Source: Mesostigma viride
Lineage: Eukaryota > Streptophyta > Mesostigmatophyceae > Mesostigmatales > Mesostigmataceae
Length of the DNA: 64,000 nucleotides
Direction of reading: 5' to 3'
Assembly (NCBI GenBank): GCA_009746045.1
Contig: RPFO01000594.1
Span: 675,449-739,448 of the forward strand
In this document: positions 9,983-18,586 of the stretch, one piece after another
Numbering within the stretch: the stretch's first letter is position 1
Layout: each line of letters begins with the position of its first letter
Notes under the pieces: model-generated
Databases searched by the model: none
Told to the model about the DNA's origin: nothing
Seen by the model: only the letters and a program-made list of their open reading frames with translations
Translations under genes and position numbers: made by a program

Positions 9983-10435
9983 ATGGCAGCAGGTGCAGCA
10001 CAAGTCAATGCTGTGGGTGAATCTAACCAGGATCCCAGTATCCTGGCAGTAGACACACAGGCACAGGTGAGCATCATCAGTGCACAAGCTGCATCTGGCC
10101 TAAGTCTGCAACGCTCGCCCTGGGCTAGAGTGTCAGATTTTTCAGGCAAAACAAAAATGGCAGTCAAAGGCCAAGTGCTAATTCCCATTCTGGGGGTGCC
10201 CACTCCCTTCCAGGTAGTAGAGGGCTACAAGGGGAATGCACTGCTGGGGGAACCATTTGTCTCATACCCTGGAGTAGTCATCTCAGCTGGGAGGTTGAGT
10301 GTGACTGGGGTGGGGCAGGTCACCCTGGACCATTTCAAAATTCCTTTAACACAGATCAGTGATGGCCTGGAAGCAGCCATCAACGCTGTCAATATAAAAT
10401 ACCTCCCAGGTCAGGAACCCTGTGTGGATTCCCTC
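9983..10435 (+). CDS. Retropepsin-like aspartic protease of the copia-like element, interrupted
   Basis: The reading is open upstream of 9,983 in the same frame (NKFAEALKALHRAHTAKAQ). The retropepsin pattern is clear: a catalytic strand LAVDTQAQVSIIS, a flap-like region (KTKMAVKGQVLIPILG) and the closing ALLGEPF strand. The active site reads DTQA rather than D-T/S-G-A, which would be expected to weaken or abolish cleavage. The CACTA-type element at 10,436 cuts the gene and supplies a stop codon inside its terminal repeat. The original frame resumes at 13,681. It would process the polyprotein. Confidence 0.7.
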
Positions 10436-10454
10436 CACTAGGAACTCGGGGGTG

Positions 10455-10920
10455 ATATAAGTGGTAAAAAGTGGTAAAATCTATATCACCCGGTGGTAAA
10501 AAGTGGTAAAAAGTGATAAAAAGTGATAAAAAGTGATAAAAAGTGGTAAAAAAGGGGTAAAACAGGTGGTAAAAGGTGGTAAAACAGGGGGTGGTAAAAG
10601 CCTTTACCACCTCCATTTTACCACCTGACCGCCATCGTGGAAAAAAAATACCACCAGGTGGTAAAAACGAGGGTGAAAACAGGTGGTAAAAAATACCCCG
10701 GTGGAGGTGAAAAAATCGGTGGTAAAAATGGTAAAAAACGCAGATAGATCTCACTTGGAACTCAGCTTTGAGAATGGGTGAGAAAACTGAGAAAATAGGG
10801 TCAGAATGGGTGAGAAAACACGTTTCTCACAAAGGTGAGATGACCCCAAAAAATGAGAAAAGGAGATCTAAAAAAACAGGACGTGAGAAAAGTGAGAAAA
10901 ACAGGACGTGAATCAACAGC
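10455..10920. repeat. Left subterminal repeats of CACTA-type element 1
   Basis: Tandem GTGGTAAAAA/GTGATAAAAA units fill 10,455-10,735, followed by GTGAGAAAA-type units to about 10,920. They are probably transposase binding sites. Confidence 0.75.
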
Positions 10921-11520
10921 ACTGTTCAAAACAGCTCGGCAATCAAAATCGTTTCATTAAAATGTTTTAATAATTAATGTTTATAGCCGTCAAGAACCTA
11001 TCGATTCATACTAGCCATTCAGAGGCGGTTCTGAAGTTGTAACCATTGATCATTTAATGTATCATCTATACAACACTGTTATGGCTTTATGACACATCCG
11101 TCATTGCCTTTCATCAAATACGATGGCAGCTAGTGGTTAACAAATCTGGTCGCTTGCTAGGTTATCATGCTGACCGCTCCCATTTCATTCCCGTGGTGCC
11201 TGCAAGAATCCAAGCAAACCGCGACACAATATGCAAGAGAAAAAAAAGATATCAGATCCTTATATAGACATCACCATTTTACAAGGAAGAGCGCGCCAGC
11301 ACCTAACGGTCCACGCAGCAAATGGGTAGAACACGATTTATGACCCAACACTCACTCTTATGGCAAAGCAGCCCATACACATGAATCGCACCATGCGCCA
11401 GATGTCACACGTGCAAGCCACAACATTGTCGTCGGATCAGAAAGCAAGAAACGTGAAAACGCTAGCGGCCCAAATCTGAGATTCCGCGGAACACAGAAAA
11501 TAAGAAAGCTCAGAAGCTAC

Positions 11521-11610
11521 CAGCAAGGGATCGAACATAGGACCTTTGGCATGATTTCGCGGCTGTGTGAGTCTCCTGACCCGAAGGCATCTCAGTTAAT
11601 GAACGTTTCG
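11521..11610 (-). repeat. tRNA-derived (SINE-like) fragment
   Basis: On the minus strand a B-box-like ATGTTCGATCC is at 11,538-11,528, and upstream sequence shares ATGCCTT-GG-TCAGGAG with the stretch at 46.4 kb. The A box is poor. It is too degenerate to be a tRNA gene. Confidence 0.4.
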
Positions 11611-11654
11611 AAACAGCCAAACTGCGAAAAACCTCTTACCGGAAAGTTTTGCCA

Positions 11655-11870
11655 ATATCAAAGAGACAACCAGCGCAGGCCAGAAATCGGGAGAATCCGG
11701 ACCATGGTAGCTCGAGCCTGCCGTTACCTTGTCCGCGCTGTCGAGCCGTGCAGGATTATGAATATGAATGGAGATGGAAATGTGTAGCCTTACATGCGAA
11801 ATAATGGCTGGCTGACGTGAAGAGCGACTAGATGAGCTACACGGTGGGGCCGGAAAACAGCTTGCTCGTG
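11655..11870 (+). repeat. Dispersed repeat family A, 5' part
   Basis: It begins TATCAAAGAGACAACC as in the 45-kb copy and runs into CGGTGGGGCCGGAAA before diverging. It faces the 12.4-kb copy in inverted orientation, both inside CACTA-type element 1. Confidence 0.8.
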
Positions 11871-12420
11871 GGCAACCAGTGCAACGACTACTTTCTCTGG
11901 GTTGCAAACTGCGGCAAATTGAACGCAAACCTCATCTTGAAATCTTGACCGTCGAAACGTAACGATCCGACGACTTATGCAGTATGCCGCGTAATTTTCT
12001 GTTGCGGGAGAGCCGTTGGGCCGGTTCCCGACGCGGGCGACCAGTGGTTTGCATTAAGTTAACTTACCTAAAGTTCTCCAACAGAAGTGACCCAAGCCGC
12101 ACGATGGCACTCATCGACGGCCTCAGTCTATTGACGCGTCGGCCCGATTTTGGCGGCACCCAATTTGACCCCAACGGCACCTACCGACAAAGGGCATACA
12201 TTGACTTTAATAAGTTTCACGCGCACCACGACCCCTTCGAGCTCTGCTATGGCGGTGGTGCCGGTGGGCCCGCATCAGACATTCAGACTGCGGGCCCTTA
12301 TCTGCTATGGCGGTGCTGCCGTTGGGCCCGCATCAGACTGCAGGCCCTTTATGCAGGCGGGCCCTTAATGCATATCACTTATTTATTCTTCTGCATACAA
12401 ATATGAAGCAATGAAGTCGT

Positions 12421-12728
12421 GTCCTCCGGATTTTTGCATTTGCACCGTGTGCAGTTCTTGGACGTTTGGAAACATGCATGGCATATGGCTAATGTAATGA
12501 CTGACTAGCTAGACCGTTTCAGTGGTTTTTCATTTGCGGGTATTTCGTCGTAAATGGTGGGAAAGCGATCGCAGCAATGGTTCTCACCACTAGACACTCC
12601 CGGCCAGTGAAGCCCGAAAAACACGTCCTCATCAAGCAACCTGTTTCCGGCCCCACTGTATAGGTCATCTTACAGTCGCTCTTTGCGTAAGCCAGCCATA
12701 ATTTCAATGAACAAGGCTACACATTTGC
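12421..12728 (-). repeat. Dispersed repeat family A, 3' part
   Basis: Matches 1,485-1,790 with scattered substitutions, including the part upstream of the core (the GTGCAGTTCTTG region). The short ORF seen in other copies is broken here. Confidence 0.8.
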
Positions 12729-12799
12729 ATACTCTTTTCTTGGTTATCGGTGTGCCTTTGTTTGAATGCAGGGGGGATCGCTGTGCCGACCCAACGCGT

Positions 12800-13110
12800 T
12801 CAACGTGCTGGGCATCAAATGAGGGATCTGGGCGACCACTAGTGCGCGACTAGTGTCACCACTGCCTTTCGGACCTGAGGGCGAGGCTGCAGACGTATTT
12901 TCAGGGCTTAGCGCAGCCGCCAGGCTGCCTGTGTCGAGGAGCGTTTGCTCGTCACATATTGCGCAATAGCTTCGGAAAATCATATCAGCGTGTGCGTCTT
13001 TGAAAGACGAATTGACTGTGATATTCACAGCCAAATTCGGTGCCCAAACGTGAAAGTTATGATCTCCGCTGTCAGCCATGGCTACCTCGTGGCTTGCGGC
13101 TTTGATGGTA
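12800..13110 (-). pseudogene. 5' UTR and ORF1 N-terminus of the ORF1-only LINE
   Basis: The minus strand starts at the same point as the two fuller copies (CACGAGGTAGCCATGGCTG) and carries the ORF1 start region, including SLAAALSPENTSAASPSG. It ends after about 100 codons. LINE copies usually lose the 5' end, so a 5' piece suggests later deletion or transfer within the CACTA element. Confidence 0.65.
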
Positions 13111-13374
13111 CATTGGCTATATTGTATGATAACCCTATAATGACCTTAGTGGTGCTGAGTTTTTTTTTCACATTAATGACTTAATGAAATAAAGCTCATG
13201 ATTTTTCTCGTGTTATACTGTTGGGGCAGGCGCAGGCGCAAGAAGTCTCCTACGGTTGAAAAACACCCTATGTAGCAGGTTCACCTTACAACCATGCCAA
13301 TATTTTAATGATTGAATGAATAAAGATGCTTTTCTTGTCGTTTTGGGCCTGACATTTTTGTCGGTTTAGCCCTT

Positions 13375-13659
13375 GTGTTTTTACCACTTGTGTGCATGCT
13401 CATGTGTTATTTTTTTACCACTTTTTATCACTTCTGTGGTTTTACCACTTTTTATCACTTTTTACCACTTGCACAAGCCTTTTACCACCACTTTACCACT
13501 TTTTACCACAAAGTGGTAAAAAGTGGTATAATTTGCCACTTTTTTACCACTTTTTATCACTTTTTATCACTTTTTATCACTTTTTACCACTTTTTACCAC
13601 CCTAAGACCTCTTTTACCACCCCGAGGTGGTAAAAAGTGATAAAAAGTGGTAAATTTAC
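13375..13659. repeat. Right subterminal repeats of CACTA-type element 1
   Basis: TTTTTACCACTTTTTATCAC units in inverted orientation relative to the left end, next to the 19-bp terminal repeat. Confidence 0.8.
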
Positions 13660-13680
13660 CACCCCCGAGTTCCTAGTGTC

Positions 13681-13824
13681 ATTCATTCCCAGAAGCTACA
13701 CCCCTCTGCGTTTGGGCTTGGTAGATGGGACATTGCATCCATGTCTCCCTTTTCCTATGATGATGTGGTCAAAGACTGTCAAACGCAGATTGGTTTTCTG
13801 AAATGGATGGAAGCCTTTAAGGGG
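13681..13824 (+). CDS. Copia-like polyprotein segment between two insertions
   Basis: After removal of CACTA-type element 1 and one TC the protease frame continues here (IHSQKLHPSAFGLGRW then SYDDVVKDCQTQIGFLKWME). It stops being readable at the chromovirus duplication (13,825). The same frame resumes at 27,718 (RWAHTRVAVTGERL). The alternative junction with a 3-bp duplication reaches a stop after about 40 codons. It forms the linker between protease and RT. Confidence 0.7.
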
Positions 13825-13829
13825 AGGTG

Positions 13830-14533
13830 TGTAACGACTAAAAATGTTGTGTTTGCAACAGCCTCAGTTTCAACATTGATGTGAAAAGATCTTTATACCT
13901 GGGTTGGAGTCGCGACAGATAACTTCACGTCCAGAGAAGCAATGAAGATGGATCTTCAACAGTTAAGGGAATGAGTCCCCACCCTTGTTAGACACAACAG
14001 ACAATGTTATATCCAAGTCGACTATCTGTTGAAGTTATAGTTGACTTTTAGCGAGGGTTGTTTGATTGATGAAACAAGGAATCCCTTGAATTACACCATA
14101 GCTTTAGCTTTCTTACACGCACACGTTTCCAGCCGCCACAAACTGGATAAAAATCATCATGCACGCAGGGTCGGCTCAGCCCTAACTCGGAAGGACCAAT
14201 CAAAAGTGAGAATCACTCAAGATAAGATCTTAGCTTCCAAATCTTCAACACAACACAAAGCCAGCACATACAGAATCTCCATGACCTGGAACCAGATCCA
14301 CCAGGTGCAACGGTATTAATGAGAATCTATGACTGACTGAACACAACCATGCAAAGTACCCTACGTGGATCAGGCCACGACCAATGAGGGTAGAACAATA
14401 ATATCTGCAGATCTCAGCAGGCACACTATCTATCAGACGTCGCAGCCTCCTAACTTCCCAAATAATTGTCCTAAAGAACTCATAATCAGATAAATCAGTA
14501 GGAAAACTTTGGATGTAACATTTGGTTGTTACA
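13830..14533 (-). repeat. 3' LTR of the chromovirus
   Basis: 704 bp, starts TGTAACGACT and ends GGTTGTTACA on the plus strand. The only difference I found from the other LTR is C versus T near 13,910. Confidence 0.95.
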
Positions 14534-14545
14534 TATCTCCCCCTC
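14534..14545 (-). other. Polypurine tract of the chromovirus
   Basis: On the minus strand GAGGGGGAGATA directly precedes the 3' LTR, the expected place and composition for plus-strand priming. Confidence 0.75.
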
Positions 14546-14917
14546 AAAACAGGAACTCCCAGTTCCTAGAAGCCAAGAAGAATAAAACAACAACCTCTAC
14601 AAAACAACACAACAATAAACAGGAAGTCCACCACCTCTTGGGACAAGCAAGTGGGTTTTTACATCCCCAAAGGGGCCTCCTATCTCATTATCATCTGACC
14701 ATGGTCAATCCTGAATAAGACAATTTCACCCACTGATGAATTGTTATCAAGTGACTAACACACACAGGCAACCATGCCTGGATAATACAACTGCAAGACT
14801 GTCAGGAACTCAGAACTGTCATTACTGGAAATCTGGACTGGACATCAGAACTGGCCTCCTCCATTCTGGATCCCCACCTCACTCCACAGCCCCATCTCCA
14901 ACCATCCTGGAAACCCT

Positions 14918-16129
14918 TCACAAAGTGAACCAATCCCCCTTCTTCGTGTCCTTCCCCCTCGTTCCAAACACTGGGAAATGCTCCACCATGGACACCAGAT
15001 CTGGCCAGTTCCTGCTGACCTGGATAGCCATGCAGGTCTCAGCAGCCTTGCCCAACTCAGCTGAAAACCTACTGCACTGGGCAGGATAGGCCAGAGTAAC
15101 CACAGCCTGTCGGAGGGGGTCGAAGACCCAGCCACTGGCAGTCTTATGGCGACATAGCCAGCTGCTGTAGGCCCACCACAGCTGTAGAAAGGCCTTGATA
15201 GGCCCCCACCTGGCCCCCAAGATGGGTACCAGCACTCTCAAGGGTGTGAGCCTGGCTCTCAGCTCGTTAGGGAACTTTGGTAACTGCAGCCCCACGAAAA
15301 CTGTGCTGTCCTTGTGTGGAAAACATGACATCACAGAGCAGCTGGACGACGGAGTCATGTCAAACTCTCCCTGCTGAACAGCTTGCTCTAACAGCTCAGT
15401 ATAGGTCTGGGAGTAACCCACTGGCTGGAGCTCTGCAAAGGCGAGTCTCAGATCACTGGGCAGAGCTGCCATCAGGTCCTGGCCCTCCACCGGCCTCATG
15501 TCAAACGAAGGCCACGGGTACACTGCAAAGACGGTGTGCATAATATAAGCCACCATGGGTGAACCAATCTCACAAAGACTGGGGGGCAGACAGTCCAGGG
15601 CCAACTCTACCATACCCTCGGGTACTAGTTCACCCTCCTCCACCACTGTCTGGTCGAGGGCCTTCATGGCTGTGTACAAGGATTTACACCACTCGCACTG
15701 TTCAGGGGTACATTTACGGTGGTCCAAGTACTGCTCCACCTGTTTCGTTGGGACAACAGACCTGGGCAAGTGTACCACCACCTTAGAGGGCGGAGGAGCC
15801 TCCGTAGGGGAGGGGACTGAGGTCACCATGGTGGGTATAACCTCCTGAGCTACCTGGGCCTCCAAGGCTGCAGGCCTATCAGAACCCACCAGTGGAAGGT
15901 GCCCCGCCCTCAAATGTGCTGCCATCTGGGTCACCAAATCCTCCACATGAATCAACCTGGAGATAAGGGCCCCGTGTCGCTGCTCGTGTCGCTGCTGGTC
16001 ATGGACCATCCGCTGGAATAGGTTGAGAAAATGGCCCTCCACGAATCCAGGGTCTTCCTGGAGTGGGGCAGGTGGCCTGGGTGGCCCCTCAGGATGGGAG
16101 TCTGCCATGGCTGGCAACCACAGACACAC
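14918..16129 (-). CDS. Extra ORF (403 codons) downstream of chromovirus integrase
   Basis: An intact frame between the integrase-chromodomain gene and the 3' LTR, starting 29 bp after it. The N-terminal third has Pro/His/Gln-rich and helical sequence (FVEGHFLNLFQRMVHDQQRH); the middle is acidic; the C-terminal part has a Trp-rich hydrophobic segment (LQLWWAYSSWLCRHK). A Cys/His cluster near HRKCTPEQCEWC could bind metal. There is no clear signal peptide or fusion-type membrane anchor, so calling it an envelope gene is not justified. An ORF in this place is not part of the standard chromovirus gene set. Function unknown. Its intactness next to broken pol frames argues for recent use. Confidence 0.75.
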   Translation of the reverse strand: MCLWLPAMADSHPEGPPRPPAPLQEDPGFVEGHFLNLFQRMVHDQQRHEQRHGALISRLIHVEDLVTQMAAHLRAGHLPLVGSDRPAALEAQVAQEVIPTMVTSVPSPTEAPPPSKVVVHLPRSVVPTKQVEQYLDHRKCTPEQCEWCKSLYTAMKALDQTVVEEGELVPEGMVELALDCLPPSLCEIGSPMVAYIMHTVFAVYPWPSFDMRPVEGQDLMAALPSDLRLAFAELQPVGYSQTYTELLEQAVQQGEFDMTPSSSCSVMSCFPHKDSTVFVGLQLPKFPNELRARLTPLRVLVPILGARWGPIKAFLQLWWAYSSWLCRHKTASGWVFDPLRQAVVTLAYPAQCSRFSAELGKAAETCMAIQVSRNWPDLVSMVEHFPVFGTRGKDTKKGDWFTL

Positions 16130-16157
16130 AGCACCAAAAAGGAGGCGTTAGCAGTGC

Positions 16158-17534
16158 TCACTGGGAGCTATGAAGGGGAGCACTCTGCTCAGAGCCCATG
16201 ACGTACCACTCAGGCAAGGTGATCCCATGACGCTGACAGTAATCTAGTACAGCAGAGTGACTATTGGTGAGATCAGACAGCCACAGCCACGTAGCAGTCA
16301 CCTCTAGCTCTCCCTTCCAGTGTACCTTAAACTGCAGCTGTTTAGTACGACCTTTCCCCTTCACCCTGTGAGCCAACAACCGCTCCACTTCATAGATCTT
16401 CTCCCCCTCTGAATCCAACTCATAAGGCAAGGGGGCAGACAATCTGCCTGGCAAGGTGTTACGCTTGTACAGTTTCAGCTGTGCTAGGTGGAAAATATTA
16501 TTCCTGAGCTTCCAGTGAGAAGGCACCTGGACCTGAACCACGGTACCATAGTGAAAGGTGGCCAACACTGGGTAAGGACCCAACCAGAGTGGTTGCAGTT
16601 TCCTGCATTGCTCCTTCTCAGGCAGCACTCTGTTGGCTTCCAACAACACCAAGTCCCCAGGAGCTACAAAGGAATGACTGGCCACTGTTTGCTGCCAGGC
16701 GTTAGTCAGGTACTTGTCCTGTGTCCTCAACAGCTGGGTAGCCACAATGCTGTGAGCCTCCTGGAAGGAAGCCAACAACTGCTGGACTGAACCAAGACGT
16801 CGCTGGAAAGGGCCTTCAGCGTCTCTGTCAGGCAGTTCCAAGTCGAATGGTGTCAAGGGGCACTGGCCATTGCAGATCACGAAGGGGGACATCTGGTGAG
16901 GAGCCAGAGGAGAGTTGTTGATTGCGAACTCTATGAAAGGTATCTTCTTGTCCCAGTCCTTGTTGTCGTGTGTACAATAGTGCTTTTGACACTCCCTGAC
17001 AATTCTGTTCATCCTCTCCACCGCCCCAGTACTGGCACACCTGTAGGCCACACCGAATGCCAGCTTAGTGTCTAGGATGTCAAAGAATGACTTCCAAAAC
17101 CCTGACAGCCAGAGGGGGTCCTGATCAGTGATGATCACTCTAGGCATGCCGTGCAGACGGTAGATCTCCTTCATAAACAAATCCACACACTGTGCAGCGG
17201 TGAGATGAGTATTGCAAGGAATCAGGTGGCACATCCTGGACAGCCTGTCCATGACTACTAGGATCCTGTCATTGCCACCATCTGACATGGGAAGACCACA
17301 GATAAAATCCATAGTCACACTGATCCAAGGGCGCAGGGGTATCGGCATAGCCATGGGAAAGATGGGCGTGGCTTGGTTCCTGACCTTATTTCTCTGGCAG
17401 GAGTCACAGGAATCCACATAGGCCTTAACATCCTGATAAAGGCCAGGCCACCAAAACCTCTGCTGCACCTCATGAAGTAGCTTAGCATAACCAGGATGAC
17501 ATGCAGTTACATCGTCATGGAAACAATGTAACAC
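16158..17534 (-). CDS. Chromovirus integrase with C-terminal chromodomain
   Basis: The HHCC zinc module is near the start (ACHPGYAKLLHEVQQRFWWPG...CDSCQRNK). A DDE core follows (Asp in ISVTMDFICGLP, Asp in RVIITDQDPLW, Glu in STGAVERMNRIV). A GPY/F-like region (LQPLWLGPYPVLATF) and a chromodomain (YEVERLLAHRV, LQFKVHWKG, TATWLWLSDL) close the protein. Chromodomain integrases direct insertion toward marked chromatin. The first zinc histidine lies beside the frame break near 17,525, where this frame overlaps the upstream gene by 28 nt. In the usual gypsy polyprotein both would be one frame. Confidence 0.9.
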   Translation of the reverse strand: MLHCFHDDVTACHPGYAKLLHEVQQRFWWPGLYQDVKAYVDSCDSCQRNKVRNQATPIFPMAMPIPLRPWISVTMDFICGLPMSDGGNDRILVVMDRLSRMCHLIPCNTHLTAAQCVDLFMKEIYRLHGMPRVIITDQDPLWLSGFWKSFFDILDTKLAFGVAYRCASTGAVERMNRIVRECQKHYCTHDNKDWDKKIPFIEFAINNSPLAPHQMSPFVICNGQCPLTPFDLELPDRDAEGPFQRRLGSVQQLLASFQEAHSIVATQLLRTQDKYLTNAWQQTVASHSFVAPGDLVLLEANRVLPEKEQCRKLQPLWLGPYPVLATFHYGTVVQVQVPSHWKLRNNIFHLAQLKLYKRNTLPGRLSAPLPYELDSEGEKIYEVERLLAHRVKGKGRTKQLQFKVHWKGELEVTATWLWLSDLTNSHSAVLDYCQRHGITLPEWYVMGSEQSAPLHSSQ

Positions 17535-18586
17535 TGTGGGATGGCCATCTCAGGCACATACACTTTTCTAGTCACCGTGTGCTCTGCATCATGAGTGTGA
17601 ACATACAGAACGCCCTCCCAGTATTCTACAGGTCTATTGCCAAAGTTGCCCCTCTGGATAGCTGCAGTAGCCATGTCCTCCGTCTTGGTGAAGGCCTTGA
17701 TGACGTCCAGCAGGGAAATATTTAAAGGATTAGGCAACACCAGGTCCTTGTCAGGTCCCAGGGGCTGCATCTGCATCTCCTCTTCCTGCCCAGGGCTAGC
17801 CACCAACTGCTTGGATGAGACAGTAGTAGCTATAGGCCCTTTTGACCTTGCCATCACCTGAGAGGCCAACACCTTGGACCGGCCTACCAACACAGGGTCC
17901 ATGACCCACTTCCTGGGTCTACCTCTGCTGCGCCTAGCAGGGTCTCCCTCACCTGGCTGCACTGTGGGAGTGGGCACCACACCTTCAGGAATTCTCCTAA
18001 GACTGTCAGACAGTGACTGGACACCCTCCTGGACGCCTGTCAACTCTGGGACAGAGCCCTGGTCGATGAGCATCACGGGACCACCGTTATTCCCTACAGG
18101 TGGTGTCAACAGTTGAGAAACCTTCTGGTTGTTGGCCTGAGCTCTAGTCAAGGCTCCACACTCTACCACAGAAATCAGGGCAGCACAGATGTCCAAGTCC
18201 TCATGAAAACTCCCCATCAAATCCCTCCTCCTGGACAGGGCGTCAGGCACCACATTCTGCGTACCAGGAATGTACCTCACAGAGAAAGGTCCAAACCCCC
18301 CCAGGAACTCCATCCATCCAGCCATCCTCTTACTCATCCGGGTCTGTTCCAACACATGTACCAAGGGCCTGTGATCAGTCATCAGAGTAATAGACTCGTT
18401 GCCCTGCCCATCCCTGGCGCTGCTGGCCACAGAAAACTGAGCCCCCTTCAGTAGGTGTTCCCACTTGTGACAGGCCACCACCAACCCCAGCAGCTCCTGC
18501 TCATGAACAGGGTAGTTACGTTCTGCAGACGTCATACTCCTGGACATGTATTCCACTGGTTGAGGGCCATTACCCTGATCTTGCAT
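17507..18586 (-). CDS. Chromovirus RNase H and linker
   Basis: Begins inside the RNase H domain: VEYMSRSMTSAERNYPVHEQ, LMTDHRPLVHVL and FSVRYIPGTQNVVPDALSRR are the standard gypsy RNase H blocks, ending near residue 120. The first catalytic Asp (SDAS) is in the preceding frame, so the domain is split by a frame break, probably one G missing in the GGG run near 18,596. The remaining 230 residues are a Pro/Ser/Gln-rich linker with an AT-hook-like RSRGRPRKW and end in a segment that leads into integrase. The enzyme degrades the RNA of the RNA-DNA hybrid during copying. Confidence 0.85.
   Translation of the reverse strand: MQDQGNGPQPVEYMSRSMTSAERNYPVHEQELLGLVVACHKWEHLLKGAQFSVASSARDGQGNESITLMTDHRPLVHVLEQTRMSKRMAGWMEFLGGFGPFSVRYIPGTQNVVPDALSRRRDLMGSFHEDLDICAALISVVECGALTRAQANNQKVSQLLTPPVGNNGGPVMLIDQGSVPELTGVQEGVQSLSDSLRRIPEGVVPTPTVQPGEGDPARRSRGRPRKWVMDPVLVGRSKVLASQVMARSKGPIATTVSSKQLVASPGQEEEMQMQPLGPDKDLVLPNPLNISLLDVIKAFTKTEDMATAAIQRGNFGNRPVEYWEGVLYVHTHDAEHTVTRKVYVPEMAIPQCYIVSMTM

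Larger units (their letters stand above)
10436..13678. mobile_element. CACTA-type DNA transposon 1, non-autonomous
   Basis: The ends are perfect 19-bp inverted repeats CACTAGGAACTCGGGGGTG (10,436-10,454 and 13,660-13,678). Inside both are arrays of GTGGTAAAAA-type subterminal repeats in opposite orientation, the standard layout of CACTA/EnSpm transposons. The flanking duplication is 2 bp (TC at 10,434-10,435 and 13,679-13,680). Removing the element and one TC restores the interrupted polyprotein frame. No transposase is visible. The interior holds repeat A, a tRNA-like piece and a LINE ORF1 fragment. Confidence 0.85.

Noticed and set aside
14918-16129. Envelope gene of an errantivirus-type element
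   Set aside because: No convincing signal peptide, cleavage site or membrane anchor; position alone is not enough.
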